Assembly (NCBI RefSeq): GCF_043951865.1
Contig: NZ_JBINJF010000007.1
Span: forward strand, 62,001 to 126,000
Reading direction: 5' to 3'
Source: JAMQKA01 sp043951865
GTDB taxonomy: Bacteria; Bacteroidota; Rhodothermia; Balneolales; Balneolaceae
DNA: 64,000 nt
The first letter of the stretch is position 1. The number at the start of each line of letters is the position of its first letter. This document shows positions 63,277 to 64,000 of the stretch, one piece after another. Position numbers and translations under genes: made by a program. Under the pieces are notes generated by a model. It ran no database searches, was not told the origin of the DNA, and saw nothing but the letters and a program-made list of their open reading frames with translations.

Positions 63277-64000
63277 TGCGTTACAAGTTTTACGTCGCTC
63301 GGCAGATCAATGTCCAGGTCGAGTTCACCGGGATTAATCTCGAGCGACTGTATTAACAGCGCTACTTTTGACTCTGCATCCGCACTAAAGATAGTAACTC
63401 TCCGCGGAAGTTTGAATCCGTTGATAGTGCCATAGGCTTCATAGATAATCCGTGAATATGGCAGGTTGGCGCTCGTCGGCTGGTCGACACGGCGCACGTT
63501 GTAATTATTCTTGTCGATATACACTTTTGTTCCGCTCTTCATAACCACGAGGTAGCGGTTCTCCGACTCGTAGACCCGGAGGGTCCGGCCTTGACGGGGC
63601 ACAAAATTGATCATCTCCAGTACATTGACCGAGGCCAGGTGGCCAATGCTGGTCACATTACGGTCCAGGACAGAAATTTTCCGGGCTGTCCTGTCCACCT
63701 TGTTGTAGATCAGCAGAGAGTCGCCCTCCGAGAGGAGCTGTCCCCCTTCGATACCCAGCGCATTTTTTATGGTGACAAGACTTTTCCCCCTGTTGCCCGA
63801 AAAATAGACAGTAACGCGCTCGGAATTTCCGGGTTCACTTACAATAGCCTTTCCCTTTCCCCGGATCGTGTTAAGGGATGCAGAATAATCCGGGAGATGG
63901 GCCAGCAGCGTATCGCCCCGTACGGGAGAACGCTCGAAGTCCCGGTCAGTATCTACCGTGGCAATCCGCGGAGAAGAACAGGCCGCGGAGAGGGCGACCA
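63273..64000 (-). CDS. DUF4292-type lipoprotein, N-terminus cut by window end
   Basis: The frame continues past the apparent GTG at 63698 to the window end, with a lipoprotein signal remnant VALSAACSS at the edge, so only the first residues are missing. It is beta-rich, LolA/LolB-like: SLNTIRGKGKAIVSEPGNSERV, then GNRGKSLVTIKNALGIEGGQL and RVYESENRYLVVMKSG. These DUF4292-type proteins usually sit directly before an M23 protein in Bacteroidota, as here; transport or assembly of outer-membrane lipids is suspected. Confidence 0.8.
   Translation of the reverse strand, partial: VALSAACSSPRIATVDTDRDFERSPVRGDTLLAHLPDYSASLNTIRGKGKAIVSEPGNSERVTVYFSGNRGKSLVTIKNALGIEGGQLLSEGDSLLIYNKVDRTARKISVLDRNVTSIGHLASVNVLEMINFVPRQGRTLRVYESENRYLVVMKSGTKVYIDKNNYNVRRVDQPTSANLPYSRIIYEAYGTINGFKLPRRVTIFSADAESKVALLIQSLEINPGELDLDIDLPSDVKLVTQ

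Overview
The window looks like chromosomal DNA of a Bacteroidota/Rhodothermota/Balneolota-type bacterium (FCB group). The basis is gene content: a subtilase ending in a type IX secretion sorting domain, a short GT5 'glycogen synthase' followed by a DUF4270-type lipoprotein, a DUF4292-type lipoprotein overlapping an EnvC-like M23 protein, a YpdA-type bacillithiol-disulfide reductase, a bacterial ComA, and many genes with weak Shine-Dalgarno sites or TTG/GTG starts. The exact genus is not determinable by eye.

Positions 1 to about 26,200 form one end of an integrated mobile element, visibly richer in A+T than the rest. It ends with a tyrosine integrase beside an intact tRNA-Arg(TCG), with a decayed tRNA-Arg half-copy 130 bp further out. 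From the tRNA inwards it carries: integrase plus an unknown partner; a small HTH protein; an XRE repressor divergent from a replication operon (two small proteins and a P4/SF3-like helicase); a cluster of ten TCTTAG motifs beside an AT-rich tract (a possible origin or operator); two small regulatory proteins; then cargo. The cargo is mostly defence-like: a HEPN-type protein, a type III restriction-modification pair (mod-res), a short prokaryotic Argonaute with a DUF4365-APAZ partner (SPARDA-like), a TPR/HExxH gene split by a frameshift, an LA2681-type HEPN protein, a damage-response cassette (LexA-like repressor, YedK/SRAP, Y-family polymerase, small companion) with matching palindromic operators, an excisionase-like HTH protein, and the C-terminal part of an ABC/SMC-like ATPase cut by the window edge. 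The other end of the element lies outside the window.

Positions 26,500 to 64,000 are core chromosome with higher G+C: dienelactone hydrolase, flavin reductase, nitroreductase, queA, dinB, a GlsB-type membrane protein, a 2H phosphoesterase, glutamate dehydrogenase, a sodium:solute symporter preceded by a 29-residue membrane peptide, glgB, comA, short glycogen synthase, DUF4270 lipoprotein, an outer-membrane-type protein, a TPR protein, a short-form Rho, a Ppx-HD phosphatase, a secreted subtilase, a thioesterase, a YheT-type hydrolase, ypdA, a purS-clpS-purQ cluster, lptB, rhodanese, a ThuA-like protein, a PQQ-type sugar dehydrogenase, gamma-glutamyltransferase, EnvC-like and DUF4292 genes.

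Several intergenic spots hold degenerate 7-bp tandem repeats of differing sequence. The most interesting items are the SPARDA-like operon, the TCTTAG iteron cluster, the shared SOS-like operators, the tRNA/attachment region, and the small symporter-linked peptide.
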